Positions 11,183 through 22,844 of a DNA stretch of 64,000 nucleotides are shown here, in pieces; positions within the stretch are counted from its first letter, which is position 1, and every line of letters starts with the position of its first letter. Source of the stretch: Gnetum montanum (lineage: Eukaryota; Streptophyta; Gnetopsida; Gnetales; Gnetaceae); NCBI GenBank assembly GCA_015680685.1, contig MNCI01030805.1:225119-289118 (forward strand), in the 5' to 3' direction. Both the position numbers and the translations under genes were made by a program. The notes beneath the pieces are model-generated. The model was not told the DNA's origin. It saw nothing but the letters and a program-made list of their open reading frames with translations, and did no database searches.

Positions 11183-13620
11183 CTACGCATCCCCTTTATT
11201 AGCACTTCCATCAGCATCATTTAACTCCACCTCCTCCTCATGAGGGTCATCTACATAAGGACATTTCTTATGTAGCGTCACTTCATGGGGGTGATCCTCT
11301 CTATAGGGTTTTTCCTCATGGGGACCCTCTTCATGAGGGCTATCATCTCCATCACGTTCCACTTCATGAGGATCCTCTTCATGTCGATCCTATGATTTGA
11401 CATGAAACAAACATTAGCATCACCACTGAAATTACACATAAAAAAATACAATTGTAACATAGATTACCTGTGATGGTCCTACATTGGCTATGAAGGAATT
11501 TGTTCTAGGCTGACTAACAGACATCGCATGATCTCGTCCTCAGTGAGCTCAGCTCAAATGACATCTCCTAGATTAGCTCCAGCCTTTACCTTCCCTTTTT
11601 CTATGAGAGTCCACCATGGTGGTTCAGGAAAGAAGGAAGGGATAGTGGTCTCCCCGCCAAGGAGGGTTAACTCTCACTCACTGTCACTTGCTCTTGAAAC
11701 TTTTCATATGCTCTAGAAGCACTGATGACATTGAGGAACACCCGGAGGGACAACACTTCAACCACGAAATCCTTGTAATGTTGGCGGTAAGCAGCAAATT
11801 CTTGTTTATACACATGCTTATGATCTTTCTGTGCCTACCCCCATTCCTAGACCCTCACACTGAAATCCTTCTAGTCTTGGTTCTTCTGGGCTAGGAGATC
11901 CATTTTCATCCACTGCTCGATAAGCTCATGACTGGCTTGGACATTGTTCCTGATGACCATCTAATAACAGGCATAGTCAACCACAGCTATTTGCCAATTT
12001 TCGTCATTGGTGTCTTGATCTTGCAGAGATTCGTTTCAAGACTCAAGGTCCTCAACCTTAGTTGTCAGGGTTATTTTCTCCTTTTCTGTTTTCTGTAGCC
12101 TCTTCCAAAGATCTTCGTTGATGTTCTGACACTCCCATAAAGAATAGGCTGAGCATAACGCACATTTATGCACCTCATCGTAAAGGCTGTGTGGCACTTT
12201 GGTCACTTCTAGTGAGGGTTTAGCGGCAATGTTTATGTCAACAGGCTCTTTGGAATTCCATCTGAGGTGAGATCCTGTAACATGAAAGACAATAGTTAGA
12301 TCCAATAGATTAATGTAATGTCGCACTTTCAACGATTCCTACATAACAAGATTGATGTACCAATTTCAGGATTGATTCACTCTAAGAGACCAATCATATC
12401 ATTCACAATGCCCTCCATAAAGGTGAATTTATCAGGGGCTTTTCCCCAATGTTGAGTTGGGGTTGCTAACAAAGGTACATCACTATTACCAGAAGTGCCT
12501 ATTATGCAAACAAAATAGGTTAAACATAGCATAGTAGACAAAGGCCAATTGAGACGTAACAACAACACAAAGCTCCAATTCAACAAACCCCCAAGGGTAA
12601 TAGTGGGAATACTGCTCTTCGAGGAAATGGTCAAACTTACCAGCAACAAATCGCTTCTACTTTTCTGGCTCATCTGAAAGGACCTCGACATCCTCTACGT
12701 CCATCTCCCCTTTGGGCACAAGAGCCTGTGTGTTGCCTAAATTATTAATCGGGGCCTCCTTTTCTAGAACTGTAGCCCCTTCTCCACGTTGTAAAACTAT
12801 GGCCCTATTTTAGGGGTCAATTTCTCTACATATTTCCCTTTCTTTGTCAAACAACACAGTTAACCAAAACAAAAATTTATTAACTTTTTACAAGCGCTAC
12901 GTGACATAACGATGTCTATACGTAGCATAATACACATAAACTAATCTCACATTCTTCTACTTACTAGCTAGAGGATCGTTCCTATGAAATTTAATTCATA
13001 GTTTTCTTCCCTCTTTGCTAGTCAGGCCAGAGGACTCCACAGTCGAACGATGCTTTTTCCACTGAACTGAAAAATCCACTATTTCTACTACAAGGCATTT
13101 CCCCCTCGATGCACTGCTAGTGTAAGAAGGAGGTGTCCCATCCATGATATCTTGGCCTCACACATGAGGTGCCACCAGATCCTTAGTCGTTAGTGAAAAT
13201 GACTCTCCGATACCTTTAGGAGGATCTTGGGATCGAATAGTGCGAAAGACCTAAGAAATCCATGGTTTGGAAATCTAGTTACGGTCTTGCTACACCCAGG
13301 CTCCATCCCTGTGAACCACCAGGAATTTAGAAAAATGCCAAAAGAAAGCTATGAAAAAGTCAAAATGCATGTTGAAATGAGACTCAAGCTTCTTGCGAAA
13401 CTTGACCATTTTAGCCTACATGCCTTCAACAAGGTAACTAGCCCAATTATACCGTGTCCCCTCCTCCATAACCTCCTACATAATCCAAGCCTGCTCTATG
13501 CCAAGGATTCTTCCTTGAGAGAGTAGTTTGGGGAAGGCGTGAGCTTGAAAGAGGGGATAAATGACATTAGCCACATCTAGCTAGATTTTATCGGCGAGGA
13601 TGCCTTTTGGTTCCTTTTTA

Positions 13621-15221
13621 ACCCTTGAAACACCGTGGAAATTACGAATCAGCCTAAGGTGAAGATTCACGATTCAGGGGAAAGTTTGCGACAGAAATCC
13701 AGAAGAAAGAACAAGGCAAAAAGGCACACAGCATCAAGTCTCCAAGTTTCTTAAAAATTTCAACCTTACTTTGTTTTCTCTCTTTACGCTACATTATGCA
13801 ACATAGCGTAGTGTCGCTTAGCGTAACTCTGTTTAACATTGCCCGATACTAGAAAGTAACTTAATTTGGCGAAATGGACGAAGTTTAAGGTCTAAGACTT
13901 GTCGCATATTCCACTATGTCTTTTTTTCAGGGCTGAGTTTACGCTCCGTTACGCAGAGCAGTGTAATGAGCTTCCAGAAAGTCAAAGTTAGAGTCTAAAG
14001 AAGCATGACAGATTGATTTCTTCTCTTTTGCAGATTGGTCACTTTATTCTTATTATGCTATGCAGCGTAAAAAAGCATAACTTATTGTAAAGTTGACCAT
14101 GTTTGACACTCTATTATACTACATGGCGTAAATGAGCATAAAACAGCTTGAATCAATAACTTCCACGCTCTATTATGCTCTGCCACGCTATGTAGCGTAA
14201 ATGAGCATAATATAGCCTAAAGTCAACTAAGGAAGCACTAGACACGCACCTGTTGTCCATACGCATAATACGCTCATCAGCGTATCGCAGCGTAATCATG
14301 AGGCGGCTTCAACAGAAGTAGTTGATAGTGTACTTTGCCCCCCTTTCCCAAAAATGTGATGCAACATGACCAATTTCAACACAAAGTTTGCCAAGTCAAC
14401 AACATTCTGAAAGTTCGAGACATGTGTCATTAGGGCCGTGCCTTCTTCAAATACTATCGAACCTATAAATACTCCAGTTGTTGAGGAAAGAGAGGATCAT
14501 AATCTTTTTGGGCAGCATCATCTTTTAGCAGAGATAGAAGACATTGTTGAGCATTGGCAGCAGGAGCGATCAGTCTTTTGGTGAAAATAGAGTTCTCTCC
14601 ATTGGCGATCATTGGCAGCTTTGAGCAGAGACTACCGAAGGCAAAAAGAGCAGATCAGAGATCGAGAGATCATCTGGTGCGGTTGGCAAGGTTTGTTGAT
14701 CAAAAATAGTTGATCGATAGACATCCAGGCTTGACCTTCTTTGCATCCCATCTTTGGCTTACAAGGTAGACCGAGCTTCATTCTGTACTCTTTGTTGAAC
14801 AGTTTTCTTGTTATTTTGTGTATGCTTCATACAAGGTAAGCAGAGTCTGCTATTGGAATTTTGTATACAATATACTCAGTCTTCGAGTCAAAACATAGAT
14901 CTTGGAATTGCGCACTCTCCTAAATCTGATCCTCCTTATCACGTTGACGTTGTCATTATTTCGATTTATTTACATCATTTTCTACTCTTACGATTCATTG
15001 GATCGGTTTGCTTCGTGGGATATCCATATAATACGTGTGTCATTGCGATATTCATTAATTTTCTAGTTAATTAAGTCCCTATCTCATCGACAAGACCGTT
15101 CAAGGCACCACAGATTCGTTTTCTCTAGCACGGCCCTCACACGAATCCGTGGTTAAGACTATGTACACGGATTTTTGTTCGGTATTTTCCAGCGACGAAC
15201 GTTTTCCGTTGTTACAACCCT
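13621..15221 (+). mobile_element. Solo Tat-type LTR inserted in exon 4 of antisense gene A
   Basis: The LTR itself is 13626-15216 (1591 bp), from tgaaacaccg to ccgttgttaca, flanked by the 5-bp duplication accct (13621-13625 and 15217-15221). TATAAATA lies at 14464. U3 carries about six dyads built on tacgc..gcgta, including a nested hairpin at 14172-14211 (attatgctc / gagcataat arms). Removing the LTR and one duplication restores the exon 4 length found in copy B. No internal region remains, so it is a solo LTR left by recombination. Confidence 0.93.
14464..14471 (+). promoter_or_regulatory. TATA box of solo LTR
   Basis: TATAAATA at the position expected from the other LTRs of the family. 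Confidence 0.7.
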
Positions 15222-17199
15222 TAGCCACTTTGCTATTTCCTTTTGATGCTTAGAACCTCTCTTTGACCTTTCTTCAACTGGAAGACCATCAAAAGGAACG
15301 CCAAAAAATTTGGTGAGAAATCTACGATTAATATCAAAACTCACACGCACGTTACGCATACGCATGTGAAGACGCTTGGCTTCTTCGCTAAAGGAGTTGA
15401 CTAAGGTTAACATTTAAACTACTATGACATAGGGGGATATAGCTAGAAATAGCTCCATCAATCTAGCTTCTCGAAGGTTATTGGTTATGACAGCTGGGGC
15501 CGCTTTGTGGTAGAGCCAACATTGTGCTTCTTTTATGTTGCCATAACGGAAAAAGAGACTACTCGCCTCATGCCCAAAAGCTATCACCGTGACCTCCCGT
15601 GATTCCCTAACTATGAACATAAAACAATAGTTTAGAAAAAATAGAAAAATAATAAAATATTATATACTATTCCTACTCCTTAAGGTCATCCAGTTGATCA
15701 TCATAGCATAACTTACCACATCCAAAGGGTAAAGGAAACGTTGGGATTTTCTCTTGTACTTCCTCAACTGTGATTGGATCATCCAAAGTCCACTCCTTAC
15801 CCAACCATCCGGAGTCTCTACACTTGGCAAAGAATCTGGCATAACGGATAGGGTAGTGTTGGATTTCAAATCCTAGTTATCCTAGGACACCAGCACACAC
15901 ATTGCTAATGGAAGTGAATTCCTTTATGGTCGTTTCGGCCATAGATAACATGTTCATATCACCTTGGAGACCATTAACATTTATAAAAAACCTACGTCAC
16001 AGAATGTAGAAAATTGTTTATACTTGATGCCTAAAATCAAACAACAGTTAGCACATCATGACACCTTGAAAACACCTACCCGCCAGCATAATACATGACA
16101 CCAGGTGGATTCTAAAAATAAGTTGTGAGATGACAAACCACAAACAATGTGTTGTAGGAGTGATAACAATCAAACTTGGGCATCTCCCAGATCCAAGATA
16201 AACACCTCAAACTCTTGATGTTCTGTTCATAGTCTTTTCCTCTCACGGTCTCGATTGAGCCATCCACTAGAAACATTAAGATGCCTTGTGTTGACCCAAC
16301 CAGTAGCATCTCTAGAATGGCAGTGGCTACCTCAGTTGGTAGATGCGACCAAATAATTATGTTGAAATTATGCAAAAAAAACTACAAGAACTCCCATGCG
16401 CCTTTCCAGAACCAAACCTCCTCTTCCCCTACATGAGCATGGGGAGGAGGAACATTGGCCACGGGAACATGTAAACAGCACAGAATGCCCACAATGTCCA
16501 GGATGATCAAGACAGGCCTTACCGTAATCCTTTACAATAAAGCACACTACCATTAGAAAAATGCAGTTTAGACTTACTAACAACGTCATATCCAATTAAA
16601 TAAAAAAGAGTTCACAAGAATCCATTACGCAACACTAGTGTTCTCATTATCTTGAATCCCAGAAAATCACATGTTACGCTAGAGATGCATTACCAAAATT
16701 GCCCAAACCCTTGCAACGGTGCAAGGCCTGCCTCCGACAACGATGATAAAGCTAACACTGCATATTATCCCAGCATAACATGCAACCATTAAGGGCAAGG
16801 AAATGAAATCCCATTTGCACTACGCAGAGGTACAATACCTAGACTCCTGACCAGTTACATATTGTGTTTGTACAATGTTACCCAGGATCACCCAAACCCT
16901 TGAGATGATGCAAGGTCTGTCTCTGACAATGGTGATAGGGGAAATATCACAAACTCTAGTAGTGTAACTAGCACAGCAGGTATCGACACCCAACACAATG
17001 CACATCTTTGGAATAGATACAATTATGACGTTGTGATAGCAAAAACAACAATCATACGAGGAAGTTAAAAAATGACTTACTGGGCGAGTGGAGTAGCCTT
17101 TTGAGTTTCGACTCGAGCCTTTGAAATTTGCCCCAAGCTTTCCTACACTTCATCGATCCTCGCCAACCTAGCATGTTTTCCTTTGGTCTTCAGTGCCAT

Positions 17200-17765
17200 T
17201 CTTACACCTAAATAATCTTCACAAAATTGTCTACTTACACCTTCCTTCTACTTTAGCCTAACTCAACCTTGTCACATTTAGAGTTTACTTTGAGGATGAA
17301 CATGATGGTGAAAACTTACTGTTTTCATGTCCGATCAATGTGGAAATTTCCCAAAATGTAGACATGTTAGTTCGACATGAAGCATGAATATCGTACCATT
17401 AATCTTGTAGATATCACATTGATGACGGTCCAAAAAGACCATAAACTAATGCATATCTTATCGTCTCGTAATCCAGTCTCATTAACTACGGTTTGCACAG
17501 AATCCTAAATTAGATGTTTTGACATGCTAGACACACCACGTTAAACCTTTCATCATAGTTCGTAGAAACCTTATGCTAATACCTAGGAAACCTAGCTTGC
17601 TATTTTCTTACAAACTGCCTATATTGTAACAGTCCGCTAAGACCTTAAACTGGCAATGTTTTTAACATGCATCTCTAAAAAACCTTCTATCATTTTACCA
17701 GGGTGATAAAAAGAAAAAAAATGTAACAACTTCCATTCTTGGTGGTTTTGCAGGTCAATTCGCAA
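17200..17765. other. Bidirectional spacer between antisense gene A and pol B
   Basis: It should hold the promoter and leader of the antisense gene (minus strand), though no clear TATA box is seen in this copy. It contains motif copies such as gaccataaactaatgc and gaccttaaactggc (17415-17665). At 17741-17753 the pyrimidine-rich ggtggttttgcag looks like a splice acceptor just before the RT start ATG at 17766. Confidence 0.5.
17753..17753 (+). promoter_or_regulatory. Candidate splice acceptor before pol B
   Basis: ttttgcag ends here, 12 bases before ATG 17766. Ogre elements are known to splice between protease and RT, so the whole antisense-gene region might be an intron of the genomic transcript. 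Copy A has lost the AG and no donor was identified, so this is tentative. Confidence 0.35.
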
Positions 17766-20700
17766 ATGGACGAAGCTTTACTCACACCCCTAGCCATAAG
17801 AGGCCCGTACAGGGAAATTTCTAGGCAACCTGATCTTGCAATGATAGGAACTCATGCTTCCTCCTATTACATAACCATAGTAGTCTCAAAATTATTCCCA
17901 TACTAGCCAGAACATTTGGCCTGAAACCTAGATTTGGAGGTTAGTGATGTAACTGAGCATTCCCTCACAAAGGTCTCTGTAGTTACGCACAAAGGAGAAA
18001 GAAAAACTCTAAAGGTTAGTTCCCTCCTTGATCCACAAATGCAAAGAAATATATCTTGATTGCTCCAAGATAACATTACAATGTCTGCATGGTCATATGA
18101 AGACATGCTAGGTTTAGACCTGCGATTGATACAACACAACATTGTGTTAAACCTGAGTATCAAAGAGGTTAGATAGAAAGCACAGAAGATTAAGCTTGAA
18201 ATCACATTGGTAGTGCATGATGCAATCATTAAGCTATATCAACCTGGTTTCATCCACGCGTTTGATTATTCGGATTGGATGTCAAACACTGTTGTTGTTT
18301 CTAAGAAAATGCGAGGAATACACATATGTATAGACTTCCACAATCTTAATAAAGCAATGATTAAAGACAATTTCCCATTACTGGATTTTGACCAACTTAT
18401 CGATACAACCGCTGGACACACGTTACTATCCTTCATTGATGGTTTTTCGAGATATAATCAAATCTGTATCAACCTAGAGCATCAACTGACTACAACTTTC
18501 ATGACCCTCTAGGGAACTTTTTGTTATACCATGATGCCCTTTGTGCTGAAAAATGTTGGAGAAAACTTATCAACGTTCCATGACATATATCTTTAGCAAT
18601 TACCTCTTAGAGAGATTGAACAACTACGTAGACGACATAGCTATTAAATTTAGGAAGTTGGAAGATCACCTAGAGGACCTAGAGTTAATCCTAAAATAAT
18701 GTCTTAGGCATGACCTATAGCTCAACCTAAAAAAATGTGTATTTGGAGTTAAAATTGGATGCATGTTGAGGTTTGTAGTATCGAAGGCTGACATACGAGT
18801 TGACCTCGACAAGGTTAAGGCCATCGTTAACCTAGCACCACCTACAAACCTCAAAGAACTGCATGGGTTGCAAGGTAGGTTACAGTTTATTAGGAGGTTC
18901 ATCTCAAAGTTGACAGAAAAATTACATCCTATGCAACATTTGCTCCAAAAGGGGGTTAAATTTGAATGGATTGAGGACTACAAGTGTGTGTTTAATAATT
19001 TAAAGAAAGAGCTGCAACATTTGCCAATGATTTTCCCACCATAGAGGGATCAGCCTTTCTACATCTACCTAGCGAGTTTAGATGTGTCCATAGCTGCGTT
19101 GTTGTGTCAAAATAGGGACGATGGGTCAGAAATCCCTATCTATTATCTAATTCATGCTCTATTCACATACGAAACAAGGTATAATCAAGTAGAGTGTAAC
19201 TGCTTGGCATTGGTGTTTGCACTCAAGAAATGTAGACACTATCTTTTTCGTAGCCAAGTTAACATAATTTGCAAGAACAACATTCTACACAAAATCACAA
19301 ACAATTTATACGAGAGTAGTACGATAGCCTGCTAGAAAGCCATCACAGTAGAATTTGACCTGTACTATGTTAGCCAATCTTCCACGAAAGGTCAAGCAAT
19401 AGAAGGCCAGCTGGTAACATCACCTGTTAATGATCAAGCCACGATAGAGCCTGAGTTTCCTGATGAACATGTATATAGTTTCAGCCCTGTATCAACAAGC
19501 CTCGAAGAGACATTATATTTTGATGGAACTTTGACTACCAGAGGCGGTAGTGCTACCACCATCATTACGCTTTCCCCCATTGGCTTACTACTTGGCACTC
19601 CCTGTATGAACAATGTGGCAGAATACGAGGGACTCCTTAGGGGATTGTTAATAGCCAAAGAATTGAATGTCCAACACCTAGAAATATGAGGCAATTTGAT
19701 CCTTGTTGTTAATAAAATCATGGAATTCTATGCCTGAAAATCTATGCATTTATAGCTCTACTGTGATATGGCTAAAGATCTTCTGAAATAATTCACAATG
19801 ACCAATGTTTGACACGTGCGACATAGTGAGAACACTGTAGTTGATGCACTAGCTACACTAGCTCTAAACGTGCCACCACATTTGTTTGTCACCTGGCTTG
19901 CTTTAATGATAGAATGTATAGACCCTATCATCCAAGCATCACAAATCTCTTCCTTAAGTGCGGAAGGAATGCCAAAATGGTACGACAACATTAAAACCTA
20001 CCTTTTGCATGGTGAACCACCACACGAATTAACACTTGTACAAAAGGATGCAATCCGCAAGTGTGCCAAGAAATACGTAATCATCAGAGATAGTACTCTA
20101 TGTACGTGCTCTTTTGATGGTGTATTTTTAACCTATGTTAATAGTGACCAAGCACAAAGGATAGTTGGCGAAGTCCATGAGGGCCTAAGTGGAGGACACA
20201 TAGCCCCACAAGCCATGGTTGCTAAAATCATATGCTTAGGGTATTACTAGCCGTACATGGAATGAGATTGGCTTACCAAAGTTAAGACATGTGACACATG
20301 CCAACATTACGCAAATATGATACATGTCTCACCAACTGAGTTACATACCACACAGATCACTTGGTCATTCCAATGATGGGGACTAGACATCATAGGCCCC
20401 ATCATGCCTAAGTCTTTCGTAGGACATAACTTCATTATCACTACCGCAGAATACTTCACGAAGTGGGTTGAGGCTATTCCCCTATAAAAGACTACATCTT
20501 AATAGGTCTACACTTTTATTTTGGATAACATCGTTACCAAGTTTGGGCTTCCCATGACTATTGTGACCAACAATGGGCCACAATTTAGTAGTACTGAAAC
20601 CAAATCTTTCTGCAATAACCTTGGTATTAATCAATCTTTTTCCTCACCCTATTACCCATAAGAAAATGGTCAAGAAAAATAAACAAACAAAGTGGTTATC

Positions 20701-21282
20701 AATTTACTCAAGAAGATACTCAGCAGCAATAAGAAAGGATGGCATGAAAAAGTTCTCTACGTGCTATGGGCCTATCGTACGACATGTAGAACAACTACTA
20801 GCAGGACACCCTACAGCCTAGTCTAGAGATCTAAAGTAGTGTTTCCCCTTAAACTATAGGTTTCCTCACTACGGATGGTCCTCTCCATGGTTATAAATAA
20901 GGCTCAACACAATGAGTACAGGATCATGGATCTAGACTCAGTGGAGGAGAAACGCATCCAGACGCTCAACAACATCAAAAAATCTCAGGACAGGTAGAAG
21001 CAAAAACATCATTGCAACCTACATCAATGACCAATTAAGAAAGGAGACTTAGTTCTTAAGGCTGTTCATGAACCAGTGAGCAAATTCTCTACAAGCTAGG
21101 AGTGTCCCTTCCTAGTCATCAACGCATACGGCAACAAAGCATTCAAGCTAGCGGACATCAATGCCAACGAACTTCCAAATCTGGTGAATCACATATATCT
21201 AAAGAAATACCACATTTACATGATAGCTCATCTCAAACGCAAGGTAATAAATGTCCAATATGATGTAAAACTAGCGTTGTAA
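17766..21282 (+). pseudogene. pol: Tat/Ogre-like pol B (broken)
   Basis: Same layout as pol A: linker, RT (about 18207-19010), RNase H (19080-19420), second RNase H (about 19510-19740), zinc region (about 20175-20310), integrase core (about 20370-20830) and C-terminus (YLKKYH near 21200). The RT active site YVDD is kept near 18625, unlike in the other Tat copies. There is a stop near 18509 where MTPWGTF is expected, a 1-nt insertion near 18563, and the integrase TDNGP has become TNNGP near 20570. About 90% identical to pol A. Confidence 0.92.
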
Positions 21283-21660
21283 CAAACGTCCACTATGACG
21301 TAAAACTGGCGGTGTTGTACTCATCCACTACAACGTAAAACTCGCAATCTCTTGCACATGTCCGCCACGATGCTAGATTGGCAAAACCTTTGACCGTCCA
21401 TCACAATGTAAAAATGGCAAGGAAATTATCCATCTACTGAGATGTTAAACTAGCATAGACTTGTCCCTGGGTCACGACACAAAATTGACACCCACAGCAT
21501 GGTCTACTGGGACCATAAACTAGCTCTTCTATCATTCGTTACGACGTAAAACTAGCACGCTTCAGTCTGTCCAAACTTTAAATTGGGACCATGGTCTACT
21601 GGGACTTAAAACTAGCAACAATAGTCTACTAGGACTTAAAACTAGAATTTTCCAATAGAT
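21241..21660. repeat. Short-motif array after pol B
   Basis: About ten units with forms such as tatgacgtaaaactggc and tactgggacttaaaactagc. It is the counterpart of 3950-4345. The end of pol B slightly overlaps the first unit. Confidence 0.75.
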
Positions 21661-21738
21661 CCATGAAACAAGTGAGCCTGATCATTCTTGCACGACATCC
21701 CAGCCAAATAGAACGGGTAGGATGTTGGAATAGATGCA

Positions 21739-22125
21739 ATGCCACTACCCTTCTGGCATCCTACTAATTTCTTGCATATGCTGAAAGAAATTCTACTAAC
21801 CCCTCAGAGATGCCGCTATGATAGCCACTCTGTAGCTGCAACTCCCGGGGTTAGCTTCGCCACTTGGAGCTCCAAGGAAACTTTGGTCACCTATAACCTT
21901 GGTCACCTCCAGTCGTCACCGCCACTGGACTCTAGCTTAGCAGATTCATCTGATGGCTCCTTCCCTAGCCAGATGGATAAGATGAATTTGGCTATCGACG
22001 ATAAATTCCTGAGCTGCGGTGTCAACAAAGGAACTAGTACCTCTTGCTACGGTTCCTTTTCCATGATCTACGCTCTCCTTTTCGCTTCTGATGGCACTTG
22101 TTTCAATAGCATCCCCAGTGATTAG
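21739..22125 (+). CDS. Short ORF between pol B and 3' LTR, unknown
   Basis: An open frame of 128 codons, still intact here and present as a broken remnant at 4430-4820; a weak counterpart follows pol C at about 36250-36720. The protein is Ser/Thr-rich with no membrane segment or known motif seen. Its place, after pol and before the LTR, is where some plant gypsy elements carry an extra sense ORF. It may be chance that the frame stayed open. Confidence 0.35.
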   Translation: MPLPFWHPTNFLHMLKEILLTPQRCRYDSHSVAATPGVSFATWSSKETLVTYNLGHLQSSPPLDSSLADSSDGSFPSQMDKMNLAIDDKFLSCGVNKGTSTSCYGSFSMIYALLFASDGTCFNSIPSD

Positions 22126-22844
22126 GACAGTTGCTTTTGTTCTTTGTTCTTTGTTACGTTTTGCAAATTACTTGCTACAATAGCATTACTCAAAAATGCA
22201 TTCAATAGGAGGGCAAGGTATCACAGCATTCTAAGGTGGCTACATGGACTAGCCTGACTACTTGGGAGTGCAGACCCTACCTTTCCTCTCCAGAAACCTT
22301 ATCTTACTTTCTCCTCCCCTTATCTTTATAACCGCCCTTACCCTCTCCTCTTGTTTGTACATAATGTGAGCGTACAAGAAGTCTTTTACACATGATGACC
22401 ATCACATCCATGAATTGGCGTAACACAACTCGCCTCATGGAAAGAATCTATATTTAATAAAAAAAAGTGAATGGGTAAAGCTAGGATAAATGGATGAAAC
22501 ACAACTAATCCAGGCCATACTAGCATAACACAACTCGTCCAAGCAAGCCCTGCATATACAATATAGTATAGTAATCTCTCAGGAAAACACTTGCGAGAAA
22601 ATTCCTAATAGCATGTTTGCGAAGTATCCTACTCACACTTGAGTCTTCCCCAAACCTCCCTCCTCACAACTATAAAATCCTCTCCTACTCCTTGCATTTT
22701 CATCTTCGCACATCCAAGCTTGACAAAGCAAAATCCAAGCAGCTGCCGATAGACATTGTTGATGTCTTTACCTCTCTGGTATTTTGTATTCTTTGTCGAC
22801 ATCTCTCAGGAAAGCCCTTCAAAAATCAACAAATAGGGTCCATT
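22126..22844. other. Region before LTR B, with weak polypurine tract
   Basis: No ORF of note. Pyrimidine-rich sequence at about 22285-22360. The tract before the LTR (22825-22844, aatcaacaaatagggtccat) is a mutated form of the polypurine tract of copies A and C. Confidence 0.5.

Larger units (their letters stand above)
11183..17199 (-). pseudogene. Antisense multi-exon gene A, FCP1-like domain plus coiled coil (broken)
   Basis: Read on the minus strand between protease and RT. My exon model: E1 17199-17081, E2 16530-16080, E3 15991-15717, E4 15610-12965 (interrupted by a solo LTR), E5 about 12841-12641, E6 12465-12361, E7 12274-11468, E8 11389-11183; most borders are GT..AG. The reading frame passes from E1 to E2 as predicted. 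About 1070 codons in all. E2 resembles the FCP1/NLI-interacting-factor HAD fold: LIILDIVGIL (motif I, second Asp replaced), EFL..F..FNIIIWSHL (motif II), YNTLFVVCH..NPPG (motif IV, acids missing). E3 and E4 are not recognised. E5 is acidic, E7 looks like a coiled coil, and E8 has about six PHEE/PHEV repeats before TAG at 11183. Several in-frame stops. The domain call rests on motif reading only; the exon structure is better supported because copy B agrees. Confidence 0.72.

Noticed and set aside
14808-15074. An 88-codon ORF as a host gene
   Set aside because: It lies inside the transcribed part of the solo LTR and has no counterpart frame in the other LTRs.
15159-16595. Separate small host genes on the minus strand
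   Set aside because: These open stretches are exons of one antisense gene repeated in copy B, with matching splice borders.
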